NCBI GenBank assembly: GCA_021646465.1
Contig: SOET01000036.1
Location: forward strand, 1 to 44,190
Direction of reading: 5' to 3'
Source of the DNA: Candidatus Kuenenia hertensis
GTDB taxonomy: Bacteria; Planctomycetota; Brocadiia; Brocadiales; Brocadiaceae
Length of the DNA: 44,190 nt
Shown piece after piece: positions 8,838-17,698 of this stretch. The translations under genes and the position numbers were made by a program. A model generated the notes under the pieces. That model was given only the letters and a program-made list of their open reading frames with translations, made no database searches and was not told the DNA's origin. Position 1 is the first letter of the stretch, and each line of letters begins with the position of its first letter.

Positions 8838-8891
8838 TGATACTTGTGCTTCTCTAAAAAATTACACCTTTTGAAATAAAATAATTACAAA

Positions 8892-9176
8892 ATGAGCAAG
8901 ACATATAACGACCATCCACTGGCACCCTTTGATATTCCGACACGACAACAGAGAAAAACGTTAATTGAGAACCAGAAAAGTATCCACTTTGCAGAATCCG
9001 CAGATGTTCCTTTTGTGCAAAGCAAGATCAAGAGAATCGTCGAAATGGCTGAAAAACGCGGCGCGAAACGTGGAATTGATTACATCATTACACTGAGGGA
9101 GATAGTACCCTGCTACCGGTTGATAACGTTTTATTCCACAAGCGCCTTTATTTCGCCAAGAGAAGACTTCTTCTGA
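8892..9176 (+). CDS. Hypothetical protein, possibly truncated
   Basis: This is a 94-aa reading frame of unknown function. The first 70 residues are charged and look like a real protein (SKTYNDHPLAPFDIPTRQQR, then a helix-like KIKRIVEMAEKRGAKRG). The end (REIVPCYRLITFYSTSAFIS) reads less convincingly, and the frame stays open for another 22 codons after the TGA, which suggests a recent stop mutation or a frameshift near 9100. A diverged copy of the middle part lies at 8537-8640, which supports the plus-strand reading. No Shine-Dalgarno site precedes the ATG. A palindromic operator candidate lies just upstream. Confidence 0.45.
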   Translation: MSKTYNDHPLAPFDIPTRQQRKTLIENQKSIHFAESADVPFVQSKIKRIVEMAEKRGAKRGIDYIITLREIVPCYRLITFYSTSAFISPREDFF

Positions 9177-9375
9177 TTCGCAGTTTTCATTCCCCTTGTA
9201 CCACATAAAATCCTCACTGTCCGTGGCATGCAACAAAATTACTGATAAAACAGACTGAAGGTAGAAAAATTTGGCAAGGTAATAAGTGTGGAAACCTCCT
9301 AAATTTTTAATATAATTTACAAAGCTGATTTGAGATGTTAAAAAGAGAACATTGCGAAAGGGTAATTACGGATAA

Positions 9376-10191
9376 ATGACGATAGAAAAACAGAAATCTT
9401 CGACTTTTGTTAAGAAGGTACGAATCCATGTTTTACTTTTTATTGCCACTTCTCTGACAACGTATTACGTTAACGGGATATGGTACTCAATTGCCATTAT
9501 GTCAATTCTCCTTTCCCATGAATTAGGACACTTTTTTATGTGCAGAAAATACCATGTGGACGCTACTATGCCGTATTTTCTGCCCCTTCCGCTCCCGCCT
9601 TTTGGAACATTCGGTGCAGTAATTAAAATGAAAGGGCATATACCCAACAAACGGGCATTGTTTGATATCGGAGCAGCAGGCCCGTTAATGGGGTTAGTAT
9701 TCGCCATTCCTACAATTATAATAGGACTTATCCTTTCAGACGCACGTCCGGTACCAACGGATTCCTCCCAATATCTGGGGCTTGGAGAACCTCTTCTTTT
9801 TTCGTTTATCACAAAAGTTATATTCGGAACATTACCGGAAGGGGTGGACATTTATCTCCATCCCCTTGCATTTGCCGGATGGGCAGGATTATTCGTCACA
9901 GCACTCAATCTCTTACCCATCGGGCAACTTGATGGGGGGCATGTTATGTACGCACTGTTGGGGAAAAAGAGCGATATCGTTTATCGCATAGGGATATTTA
10001 TTTTTTGTGTGATTGCCGTGTTTTTCTACAAGGGCTGGATTTTATTTGCCATACTCCTTCTTATTTTTGGATTTCGGCACCCTTCGCCCGCAGATGAGAT
10101 TACCTCTCTGGACCGCAAGAGAAAGATACTCGGCATAATCCTTTTCATTGTTTTCCTCATATCGTTTACCCCTGTACCTCTTAAATTTTAA
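9376..10191 (+). CDS. Site-2 protease family (M50) membrane metalloprotease
   Basis: This 271-aa polytopic membrane protein has the zinc motif HELGH at about residues 50-54 (LLSHELGHFFMC) and the second metal-ligand motif NLLPIGQLDGGHVMYAL near residue 178. The LPLPPFGTFGAVIKM loop is typical of the SREBP-like branch. Such proteases cut transmembrane segments of anti-sigma factors or clear signal peptides. No PDZ domain is seen, so this is a minimal S2P. The next radical SAM gene begins 16 nt after the stop, implying co-transcription. There is no anti-sigma factor nearby, so the substrate is unknown. Confidence 0.9.
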   Translation: MTIEKQKSSTFVKKVRIHVLLFIATSLTTYYVNGIWYSIAIMSILLSHELGHFFMCRKYHVDATMPYFLPLPLPPFGTFGAVIKMKGHIPNKRALFDIGAAGPLMGLVFAIPTIIIGLILSDARPVPTDSSQYLGLGEPLLFSFITKVIFGTLPEGVDIYLHPLAFAGWAGLFVTALNLLPIGQLDGGHVMYALLGKKSDIVYRIGIFIFCVIAVFFYKGWILFAILLLIFGFRHPSPADEITSLDRKRKILGIILFIVFLISFTPVPLKF

Positions 10192-10207
10192 TATCAGTAC
10201 GGAACAA

Positions 10208-11671
10208 ATGAACATTCTTTTACTATCTATGCCTGATTGTGCTCCACACTTTAATGCCATACGATGGAAACCGCCAAATCTTGCCATTTCATCAATAGCC
10301 GGCAATATCGAGGGGCATAATGTCTACGTAGCCGATCTCATATTGCGCAGAAATTCTATAGTTGAGACGATAAAGGAGTTGATTGCTCAATATCGCCCGG
10401 ATGTAGTCGGCTTATCTGCAATGAGTATGCAATTTGCCACTGCAAGGAAGATAGCCAGCTTAATTAAGGGGATCGATAAAAATGTAAAGACCGTTTTAGG
10501 CGGTTACCACGCAACACTTATGTATAACGAATTGTGCCAGGGAGACGATTCCGCCCCTTTTGATTTTCTCGTCCGGGGGGAAGGCGATTTGTGTTTCAAT
10601 GAATTGATCGGGGCAATAAACGGCACAAAATCCATAGAAAGCATAGCAGGCGTTTCCTTTCGCAGCAACGGTACCTTTATTCACAATCCACAACGCCCTT
10701 TAGAGGATCTGGATAAAATAAAAATCCCCGACAGATCAAAGCGGATATGGAAAGGATATAGATATTATGGCTTTACCCTCGATATTATAGAATCTTCCCG
10801 CGGATGTGTGATGCCCTGTAACTTTTGCAGTATGGATAAGATGTATGGCAAAACCTTTCGAAGATTCAGTACGGAAAGAATTCTCGCCGATATTGCCAAT
10901 GCCAAGCAATATGGTGCAAATTTTATTATCTTTTCCGATGATAATTTTGCGTTGGATATAAAACGATTTGAATCATTGTGTGATGCGATTGCGGATGCGG
11001 GGCATAATGATATTCGTTACATTATCCAGGCAAGCAGCGCCGGGATTGCATCGTCGGAAACTCTTGCCAGAAAAATGGCAAAAGCGGGTTTCAGGATCGT
11101 TTTCCTTGGTATTGAAAACGCATCGGAGGAAAATCTGAAACTGATGAAGAAGGGAAATATCATTGAAAAAACAAAACTCGCTGTACAACGTCTTCATGAA
11201 CAGAACATTATGATTGTTGGCGGGATGATAATCGGGAATCCAAATGATAAAGAAGAAGATATTGCCAGAAATTATGAGTTCTTTGTGGACCTGCAAATTG
11301 ACTTTTTTGCTGATCAAATCCTGACTCCTTACCCAAAAACCGGCATGCGTGAAGAATTATTGAAAGCGGACCTGGTAACGAACAAATATGACTACAGCCG
11401 CTATAACTGCTTTTGGGCAAACGTGAAAACAAATTATATAGGATCTGAAGATCTCCAATTTTTAAGATGGAAATATAACAAAAAATATGCTAATTACATA
11501 TGCACCACACCCGCATTTATCAAAAATTACCCTCTTGCTTATTATTACAGACAGTACTTTAGACGGCCGTTTATGCGGTTAAAAAACAGGTTGTTCCAAA
11601 ATAAACGAAGCGAGCGGGAATTATACAATGAAGATATGGCAAAAGCCGAAGCAATGAACAAATTCTTTTGA
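10208..11671 (+). CDS. B12-binding radical SAM protein
   Basis: This second cobalamin-dependent radical SAM enzyme has 487 aa from the ATG at 10208. A longer frame starting at 10148 overlaps the protease gene and is unlikely. Residues 1-140 are the B12-binding fold (MNILLLSMPDCAPHFNAIRW; VVGLSAMSMQF; VLGGYHATLMY). The cluster cysteines are Cys200, Cys204 and Cys207 (RGCVMPCNFC). The barrel continues with FIIFSDDNFALD and FRIVFLGIENASEENLK. The C-terminal 100 residues are basic and rich in Tyr and Phe, unlike the DUF4070 end of the enzyme at 6374. The substrate is unknown; related enzymes act on lipids, bacteriochlorophylls, hopanoids and peptides. It lies 16 nt after the site-2 protease gene. 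Confidence 0.87.
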   Translation: MNILLLSMPDCAPHFNAIRWKPPNLAISSIAGNIEGHNVYVADLILRRNSIVETIKELIAQYRPDVVGLSAMSMQFATARKIASLIKGIDKNVKTVLGGYHATLMYNELCQGDDSAPFDFLVRGEGDLCFNELIGAINGTKSIESIAGVSFRSNGTFIHNPQRPLEDLDKIKIPDRSKRIWKGYRYYGFTLDIIESSRGCVMPCNFCSMDKMYGKTFRRFSTERILADIANAKQYGANFIIFSDDNFALDIKRFESLCDAIADAGHNDIRYIIQASSAGIASSETLARKMAKAGFRIVFLGIENASEENLKLMKKGNIIEKTKLAVQRLHEQNIMIVGGMIIGNPNDKEEDIARNYEFFVDLQIDFFADQILTPYPKTGMREELLKADLVTNKYDYSRYNCFWANVKTNYIGSEDLQFLRWKYNKKYANYICTTPAFIKNYPLAYYYRQYFRRPFMRLKNRLFQNKRSERELYNEDMAKAEAMNKFF

Positions 11672-11741
11672 ACTTGCGTGTAATAAAGTTATACGAAAAA
11701 GTTGTAAAGTAAATACGAGAAATTTTTTACGAGGTGTTCCC

Positions 11742-12932
11742 ATGCCTGTAGTTTCAATTGCAAAATGTGATGATTATACTCCGGAAAAGGTTTATCACGC
11801 GATACATCAGTCCTTAAGTATGCTTAACGGCACTGAAAAACTTGTACGGCCGGGAAAGAAAGTACTGCTAAAACTTAATCTCCTTTCTTCATCCCAGCCT
11901 CCGGAAAGAGCGGTAAATACCCATCCTGTAGTTGCCAGGGCATTAGTGGATATATTTCAGAAGGATTTTGGATGTGAAGTATATATCGGAGATTCATCGG
12001 GAAGCGTAAAGAACAGTTCCACGTTTAATGCCTTTCGGGTTACCCGTATTAACGAAATTGCAGAAAATACCGGTGCAAAGATTGTAAACTTTGACAAGGA
12101 TAAATATATTGATGTCCACAACAAGGATTACGAAATTTTAGATAAATTCCGTATTGCAAGAACATTGAGAGAAGTAGATTTTATTGTTTCTGTGCCAAAG
12201 CTGAAAACGCACGGTTTAACACAGTACACCGGAGCGATAAAAAACATGCTTGGCACTATACCAGGCAATGGCAAAAAGAACGTCCATTTAATAGCACCTA
12301 AACCAACAGTCTTCGCCAAAGCATTGGTAGATATCTACCAGATGGTACCGCCTAATCTCATCATAATGGATGCGATTGTCGGTATGGAGGGAAACGGACC
12401 TAACGCGGGAAATCCCAAAAAAGTAGGTTTAATTATCGCCAGCAAGGATAGTGTTGCACTGGATACCGTGGCCAGCAACATAATTGGTTTCGAACCTATG
12501 GCCGTGCCGACTATTCGCTTTGCACATCAACGTGGTTTGGGCATTGGCGAGTTTAGCGATATTACGGTAGCAGGAGAATCCATTCAAAATGTTGCAGTAC
12601 ATGATTTTAAAAAACCTTCCAGCGGTGCACAGGATTTTGCGGGAAAGTATCTTCCCAATTTCCTTCTTGCAATGATGTTTGACAATACATGTTCTACTTT
12701 TTCCACCGTAAACCATTCGAATTGTACGCGATGCTATGAATGCGTAAGGAATTGCCCGGCAGGTGCAATGTCAAAAGAAACAGGAAAAGTGATTGTCGAC
12801 AAAAAAAAATGTATTGGGTGTTTTTGCTGTGATGAAGTATGCGATTTTCAAGCGATAGAGATGAAACGTTCTCTGGTTGGCAGAACTTTGCTTGGTATGG
12901 CAAAGGCATTAGGAGTAGAAAAAGTAGAATAA
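11742..12932 (+). CDS. DUF362 protein with C-terminal 2x[4Fe-4S] ferredoxin domain
   Basis: This 396-aa cytoplasmic protein is of the DUF362 family. The DUF362 part covers about residues 35-250 (KVLLKLNLLSSSQPPERAVN, VYIGDSSG, DFIVSVPKLKTHGLTQYTGA, IKNMLGTIPG). It is followed by a bacterial-type double-cubane ferredoxin domain with CTRCYECVRNCPAGAM and CIGCFCCDEVCDF. Members are often encoded near radical SAM and iron-sulfur enzymes, and a redox role is likely, but no reaction is established for this branch. The ATG is preceded by ACGAGGTG. The gene is 70 nt after the radical SAM gene and may belong to the same unit. Confidence 0.9.
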   Translation: MPVVSIAKCDDYTPEKVYHAIHQSLSMLNGTEKLVRPGKKVLLKLNLLSSSQPPERAVNTHPVVARALVDIFQKDFGCEVYIGDSSGSVKNSSTFNAFRVTRINEIAENTGAKIVNFDKDKYIDVHNKDYEILDKFRIARTLREVDFIVSVPKLKTHGLTQYTGAIKNMLGTIPGNGKKNVHLIAPKPTVFAKALVDIYQMVPPNLIIMDAIVGMEGNGPNAGNPKKVGLIIASKDSVALDTVASNIIGFEPMAVPTIRFAHQRGLGIGEFSDITVAGESIQNVAVHDFKKPSSGAQDFAGKYLPNFLLAMMFDNTCSTFSTVNHSNCTRCYECVRNCPAGAMSKETGKVIVDKKKCIGCFCCDEVCDFQAIEMKRSLVGRTLLGMAKALGVEKVE

Positions 12933-13068
12933 ATTCTTCCACTATAGAGAATACAAAGAAATAATGCCTCCAGTAGAAATAGTTTTTTTGTACGCATGAA
13001 ATTTTTTTTAAGGTCAATAGTTTTATTAGACAGGAACATTATCAAAACTTTAAACCTATATAAAACAA

Positions 13069-14433
13069 ATGGAACTAAAGTGGGTAAATATCATCCTTCC
13101 GGAAATTAAGGAACTTAGCAGAACAAAGAACTTCAAGCGACTGCGAGAGTTCCTTCGTGAACGTCATTCTGCTGACATTGTTGACTTGCTCTCCGGTCTC
13201 GAACCTACGGAGAAAGTGGTAAGTTTCAGATTGCTTGACAAGATCAAAAGTTCCGAGGTCTTTGCGCTCTTTGATTCTTCAGAACAAGAAGAACTCCTCA
13301 AGCAATTCACGGAACAACATGTAAGAACGCTTTTAATAGAAATGGAACCGGATGACAGAACCCAGTTATTTGATGAACTGCCGGCGGATGTTGTGGAGAA
13401 ACTCCTAAAATTACTCCCACCAGCGGAACGGAAAGAAGCAAATGAACTTCTAAATTATCCGCAAAATTCCGCCGGACGCATAATGACGCCGGAGTACGTA
13501 GCACTTAAAATGCATATGACCGTTGCGCAAGCACTTGAACATATACGAAAAACAGGATTAGACCGTGAAATCATTTACATATGCTACATCGTTGATGAAA
13601 CAAAAAAATTGCGGGGAGTCACTTCTCTTAAAAACATTATCCTTGCAAATCCTGACCAATTTATCAAAGAAATAATGAATGAAAATGTTGTATACGTTCA
13701 TACCACCGATGATCAGGAAGAAGCTGCAAAAGTAGTACAAAAGTACGATATTCTTGCCGTACCGGTTGTCGATAATGAAAACAGACTCGTTGGTATCGTT
13801 ACCGTTGATGATATTCTTGATATTCTTGAAGAAGAGGCCACCGAAGATTTTAAGAAAATGGCAGGCGTTCAAACTATTGAGGACGAGTACTTCCGCGTTG
13901 GAGTATCAAAACGCGTGATTAACCGGATAGTCTGGCTCGTTGTACTTGTTATTGCCGCAACAATTTCACAAACAATACTGAAAGGATATTCTGAAGTCTT
14001 AACTTCGATGATTGCAATTGCTTATTTTATTCCTATGTTGACAGGATCCGGAGGCAATACCGGATCGCAATCCTCTACCCTTGTGATCAGGGCACTGGCT
14101 ACCGGAGAAATAAAAACCAAAGAATGGTGGAAGATATTATTATGGGAATTGCGGGTAGGGGTTGTGCTTGGATTGATTCTGGGATTTATTGCTTTTTCCA
14201 TAGCAGCGCTATCTACAAAGCAAATCGCAATGGCAACAACTGTAGGAATTTCCCTCTTTTCCGTTGTAAGTGTTGGGAATATCGTGGGCGTTTCAATCCC
14301 CCTGTTTTTCCGGCTGATAAAGTTAGATCCTGCGTTTGTATCTGCACCATTAATTGCAACCTTACTGGATGCAACAGGCCTTATTATTTATTTTGAAATC
14401 GCAAGGAGGATACTGGTGACAACTACCAGTTAA
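13069..14433 (+). CDS. mgtE: Magnesium transporter MgtE
   Basis: This 454-aa protein has the full MgtE layout: an N-terminal superhelical domain (about 1-130, with LLIEMEPDDRTQLFDELPAD), a CBS pair (about 135-260, with ILAVPVVDNENRLVGIVTVD) that closes the pore when cytoplasmic Mg2+ is high, a plug helix, and five membrane helices from residue 285. The pore motif is PMLTGSGGNTGSQSSTLVIR, and the acidic site of the last helices is in LLDATGLIIYFEIAR. The length is normal. No Mg2+-sensing leader was recognised in the 136 nt upstream. Confidence 0.95.
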   Translation: MELKWVNIILPEIKELSRTKNFKRLREFLRERHSADIVDLLSGLEPTEKVVSFRLLDKIKSSEVFALFDSSEQEELLKQFTEQHVRTLLIEMEPDDRTQLFDELPADVVEKLLKLLPPAERKEANELLNYPQNSAGRIMTPEYVALKMHMTVAQALEHIRKTGLDREIIYICYIVDETKKLRGVTSLKNIILANPDQFIKEIMNENVVYVHTTDDQEEAAKVVQKYDILAVPVVDNENRLVGIVTVDDILDILEEEATEDFKKMAGVQTIEDEYFRVGVSKRVINRIVWLVVLVIAATISQTILKGYSEVLTSMIAIAYFIPMLTGSGGNTGSQSSTLVIRALATGEIKTKEWWKILLWELRVGVVLGLILGFIAFSIAALSTKQIAMATTVGISLFSVVSVGNIVGVSIPLFFRLIKLDPAFVSAPLIATLLDATGLIIYFEIARRILVTTTS

Positions 14434-14483
14434 CATTTATCGTAACCCGTGCTTTTATTGTAGCGTGCATGCACAAACTAAAC

Positions 14484-14512
14484 TTGACTTTTTTTTTGAC
14501 CAATGGTATCCT
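14484..14512 (+). promoter_or_regulatory. Candidate sigma-70 promoter for the envelope cluster
   Basis: TTGACT (14484-14489) and TATCCT (14507-14512) are separated by 17 nt. The predicted start near 14519 would give a leader of about 44 nt to the TTG start at 14563. The -10 box matches the consensus at four of six positions. Confidence 0.45.
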
Positions 14513-14562
14513 TTACACCTTAAAATACAATAAGTTCAGAATAGACGAGAAAGGAGCCGCTA

Positions 14563-14844
14563 TTGCAGGATGACCGCAAATCTTTAAACGAAAATATCGT
14601 TTTACTTGGCCTTGCATTTGATAATGAAGATAATCATAAAAGAATTACTACAGGAGAAAATTTTTATGTACTTGGCGGTTCTACCGAAACCCATGATAAC
14701 CTCGTTGAAAAGGTGATGGCTTTTCATGAAACCGTGAAAACATATGGTAAAAAATTAGAAGACCTTTCCAAAACGGAGTTTTACGAAATCGTCAAAAAAA
14801 TTGATCAGAAAAGTAAAAAAATGTTTTGGTTTTATCCTGAATAA
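14563..14844 (+). CDS. Hypothetical protein, TTG start
   Basis: This is a 93-aa soluble protein of unknown function. AAGGAG at 14551-14556 stands 6 nt before the TTG and supports that start; there is no ATG near it. It has no signal peptide or membrane helix. The sequence is charged and mostly helical (LVEKVMAFHETVKTYGKKLE, KTEFYEIVKKIDQKSKK). It is the first gene of a compact run of exported proteins (the TPR gene begins 10 nt after its stop) and follows a candidate promoter, so it may be a cytoplasmic partner of that set. No family was recognised. Confidence 0.7.
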   Translation: MQDDRKSLNENIVLLGLAFDNEDNHKRITTGENFYVLGGSTETHDNLVEKVMAFHETVKTYGKKLEDLSKTEFYEIVKKIDQKSKKMFWFYPE

Positions 14845-14854
14845 TAATAGACAA

Positions 14855-15655
14855 ATGATAAAAATTTTTTTTACCCTGCTACTTCTTAACTCGTTTTTTG
14901 CTTTTCAAAGTTTTGCGCAGGAATTCTTCGATGATTTTGAAATACATTACAGATTAGGAAATGAATATAATAACCGGGGAATGATTGATGAGGCTATCGC
15001 AGAATACAAAGAGGCAATAAATTTAAACTCAAGCCATCCAAATAGTTACAACAATTTAGGTGTTGCATATAGCAAAAAGCGAATGTTTGATGACGAAATC
15101 AGGTCATATAAAAAAGCAATCGACCTGGATGCCGCTTTTACGGAAGCATATTTTAACCTGGCAATCGCATATGGTTCAAAAGGAATGGTTGACGAAGAAA
15201 TCTCCACTTACCAAAAATTAATAAACATCGATCCGGAAAATTTGGAAGGTTTGTACAATCTGGGGCATGCTTATCGTGCGAAAGAAAAATATGATGAATC
15301 CATTGCCGCATACAAACGAGTAACGGAGTTGTATCCCGATTATCTCAATGCGTATTTCAATTTGGGTGTTGTTTATGGCCAAAAAGGATTGTTAAGCGAA
15401 GAAATTATTCAATACAAAAAAGCACTGGTATTAGATCCGAATAACGCAAAGATTCACTTCAATCTGGGCATTGCTTATGGCGAAATGAGAATGATTGAAG
15501 ATCAAATACGTGAATTTAAAGAGGCTATCAGCATAGATCCTTATTATATCAAGGCTTATAAAAACCTTGAATCGGTCTATCGGCAAAAAGGATTGATTGA
15601 AGAAGCAGATAAAGAACTATCTAAGCACAACGACTTAGCAAAGGAGAAAAGGTAA
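14855..15655 (+). CDS. Exported TPR protein
   Basis: This 266-aa protein starts at the ATG at 14855, where a clear signal peptide begins (MIKIFFTLLLLNSFFAFQSF, cleavage after AQ). The remainder is seven tandem 34-residue tetratricopeptide repeats, from FEIHYRLGNEYNNRGMIDEA to KAYKNLESVYRQKGLIEEAD, with the canonical pattern of small residues and a Pro near each end. It should be a periplasmic or paryphoplasmic protein-protein interaction scaffold. A longer frame from 14801 overlaps the previous gene and would mask the signal peptide. Other exported or membrane proteins follow directly. Confidence 0.85.
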   Translation: MIKIFFTLLLLNSFFAFQSFAQEFFDDFEIHYRLGNEYNNRGMIDEAIAEYKEAINLNSSHPNSYNNLGVAYSKKRMFDDEIRSYKKAIDLDAAFTEAYFNLAIAYGSKGMVDEEISTYQKLINIDPENLEGLYNLGHAYRAKEKYDESIAAYKRVTELYPDYLNAYFNLGVVYGQKGLLSEEIIQYKKALVLDPNNAKIHFNLGIAYGEMRMIEDQIREFKEAISIDPYYIKAYKNLESVYRQKGLIEEADKELSKHNDLAKEKR

Positions 15656-15728
15656 AAAATAATCTTACATTATATTTTTGTTGTTTCGGCAATAACGTAA
15701 ATACTGTAAAAATCAAAGGAGAAAATAA

Positions 15729-16034
15729 ATGATCGACAAAATCAACTCAATAATAGACAAGCTCAATGGAATAATTTCTGAGAAATCGGACAAGGTTATG
15801 ACAAACAAAAAAGTAGAGGGTCTGGTAAACAATCTTGGCGGAATGGCCGCTTTTCTCGGTGCAATCGCTTTTGGCGTTGTTTTTATTATGTGCACCACAA
15901 GTTTAATGAAAACCGGCAAGAACTATGTAGTAGGACCAGCTTCTGAAACAGCCATAGAAGAAGAAGCGACTTCCGCAGATGCGGAAGAAACCGAAGAGGA
16001 ATCAGGTGAAGATGAAGAAGAGGACGAGGAATAA
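15729..16034 (+). CDS. Small membrane protein with acidic tail
   Basis: This is a 101-aa protein with a good ribosome binding site (AAAGGAGAAAATAA before the ATG). It has an amphipathic N-terminal region (IDKINSIIDKLNGIISEKSD), one hydrophobic segment at about residues 39-57 (AAFLGAIAFGVVFIMCTTSL), and a last third made almost only of Glu and Asp with a few Ser and Ala. No family was recognised. The acidic tail could bind cations or basic partner proteins. It lies between the TPR protein and another exported protein in the same direction. Confidence 0.75.
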   Translation: MIDKINSIIDKLNGIISEKSDKVMTNKKVEGLVNNLGGMAAFLGAIAFGVVFIMCTTSLMKTGKNYVVGPASETAIEEEATSADAEETEEESGEDEEEDEE

Positions 16035-16097
16035 ATAACGTCAAAAACCCTGTCATTTTTGTTTTATCCGATTTACAATACTGTGAAAGTTAGGGAT

Positions 16098-16700
16098 ATG
16101 GGAAAAAAAATCTTTCTGCTAACAAATAGTTTCTTATTTGTTTTTGCCCTATTTTATTTAAAACAAACAAAAGCAATCACCTTAAACCTGTCACCCGATC
16201 AGATAAAGGAAGCAATTCAATACGGAAAGCAAAACAAAAGTGTTGATTTTGTTACATTTTCCGGTAGTTGGACGGTAGCCCTTGGAAAGGGAAAAGGATT
16301 TGCAACCTTATTCACCCCTTATCACAACATTGCTTATAAAGCAAAAAAATTTGAAATAGAACACAGAGAACTTTCAAACCGGGACATACTGAATGCGTTA
16401 GAAATAGGAAACTCGCTTGTGTTTACTGTGACTGTTTACGGAGATGTATTCAATTTCGCAGTATTTCAAACCGCAAAACTTTGCCAAAAAGATTTGGAAA
16501 TAAAACCTATATATGAGTTTAAACCTGATATAGCAGATGCCAGTGAATTTTGGCCAAACCCACCAAGTCAAATGGCTCGAATGGTTTTTAGATTTCCTGT
16601 TTACGATATTGATTTAAATGCACCGGCAACATTAGTTGTTTTTGATCCGGAAGGAGATGAAGGGGTATCGTTTCCTTTCGATTTAACAAAAATGAAATGA
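16098..16700 (+). CDS. Secreted protein of unknown function
   Basis: This protein has 200 aa from the ATG at 16098, where a signal peptide starts (MGKKIFLLTNSFLFVFALFY, probable cleavage after TKA). A TTG at 16059 in frame would add 13 residues and is less likely. The mature part begins ITLNLSPDQIKEAIQYGKQN, followed by a mostly beta domain with VDFVTFSGSWTVALGKGKGF and a C-terminal PATLVVFDPEGDEGVSFPFD. It contains one cysteine. I do not recognise the family. It belongs to the run of envelope proteins at 14.5-17.6 kb. Confidence 0.72.
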   Translation: MGKKIFLLTNSFLFVFALFYLKQTKAITLNLSPDQIKEAIQYGKQNKSVDFVTFSGSWTVALGKGKGFATLFTPYHNIAYKAKKFEIEHRELSNRDILNALEIGNSLVFTVTVYGDVFNFAVFQTAKLCQKDLEIKPIYEFKPDIADASEFWPNPPSQMARMVFRFPVYDIDLNAPATLVVFDPEGDEGVSFPFDLTKMK

Positions 16701-16798
16701 ATATTTCGTTCCTGCCCATAATATTCTATAAATATTGTGATACTCAAAATAAAGATTAGCACGTTACCTCCCAAACTTAACCCAAAAAGAGGTCTATT

Positions 16799-17626
16799 AT
16801 GTCGAAATTTGTCACACTCGTTATGACTGTATTAGTATTGCCTTTAACATTAATAGGATGTATTACTGTTGAGACAAAAACTTGTAAGGATAATGAGGAA
16901 CATTTGGCATTAATTGATCAAAAGGTGAGTGAATTCGAAAAACAAATTAAAGATTTAGATTATAATACGAAAAATTTAACTACGCGCATTGAAATGCTCA
17001 CACAAAAGAATATGAGCATGGATACAAAATATTCTAACCTCTGTGAAACGCTAAACACTCTTAGTACTAATATTGAAGCAAAAAACAGTTCCCTGGAAAC
17101 CTCCCTTTCTTACCTCACAAACGATATAGAGAATATCGAAAAACATTTGGATGAACTTGAAACAACTAACTCTGATTTACAAAATCAAATTGTCGTCTTA
17201 CAAAATCAAAGGTCCCGCATAATCAGTTCAAAAATAGTGCCGGAAGAAACAGTAATAAATAAAGAAGCGAAAGAAATACTGAGTACAAATATTGAAATAA
17301 TTAAAGGTACGAAAGATGAGGTAGAGTTCGCAGAACAAGAGGACGACAGTGAAGATCAGGAAATTGAAGAAACAACAGAAGGCGAAGAAGTTGAAGCGAT
17401 AGAAAAAGTGTTTGTAAAAGAAGAAACAAAGGAATTATCAGATGTGCAAAAAAAAGAATTACTGCAAAAGTTATTAGACGAAGCGTTAGAGCGTTACCGG
17501 GAAGGGAACTACCGGGAAGCCCTTGCAAAATGGGAAGAGGTACTCGAAATAGAACCGGATAATCTGGAATCAAAATTCAATATTGAAATCACCAAAGAAA
17601 AAATAAAATCATTATCGAAAAACTGA
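16799..17626 (+). CDS. Coiled-coil/TPR lipoprotein
   Basis: This 275-aa lipoprotein has a type II signal (LTLIGC, lipidated Cys21). Residues about 30-145 form a long coiled coil with Leu, Ile and Asn at heptad positions (LDYNTKNLTTRIEMLTQKNM and similar). An acidic linker (about 175-205, EEDDSEDQEIEETTEGEEVE) follows. The C-terminus is one TPR-like hairpin (ALERYREGNYREALAKWEEV). The layout, a lipid anchor plus coiled coil plus TPR, recalls the YbgF/CpoB partner of the Tol-Pal system, but no tol genes are near. AAGAGG upstream supports the start. It is the last gene before the hairpin cluster. Confidence 0.8.
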   Translation: MSKFVTLVMTVLVLPLTLIGCITVETKTCKDNEEHLALIDQKVSEFEKQIKDLDYNTKNLTTRIEMLTQKNMSMDTKYSNLCETLNTLSTNIEAKNSSLETSLSYLTNDIENIEKHLDELETTNSDLQNQIVVLQNQRSRIISSKIVPEETVINKEAKEILSTNIEIIKGTKDEVEFAEQEDDSEDQEIEETTEGEEVEAIEKVFVKEETKELSDVQKKELLQKLLDEALERYREGNYREALAKWEEVLEIEPDNLESKFNIEITKEKIKSLSKN

Positions 17627-17698
17627 TATCCTATAATTTCAGCAGCATCCATTAATTCCTATTATTCAGCGTAATTTATTAAACTACCGGAGCGCAGT

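Noticed and set aside
8961-9236. 91-codon minus-strand frame similar to the extended start of the flavin reductase
   Set aside because: The similarity is real, but it reads as plus-strand homology between the 8892 ORF and its remnant; minus-strand translations look non-protein-like.
12933-13068. Mg2+ riboswitch upstream of mgtE
   Set aside because: Only 136 nt, AT-rich, with no recognisable M-box pairing pattern.
14801-14854. Upstream extension of the TPR gene
   Set aside because: Overlaps the preceding gene in another frame and would hide a clean signal peptide.
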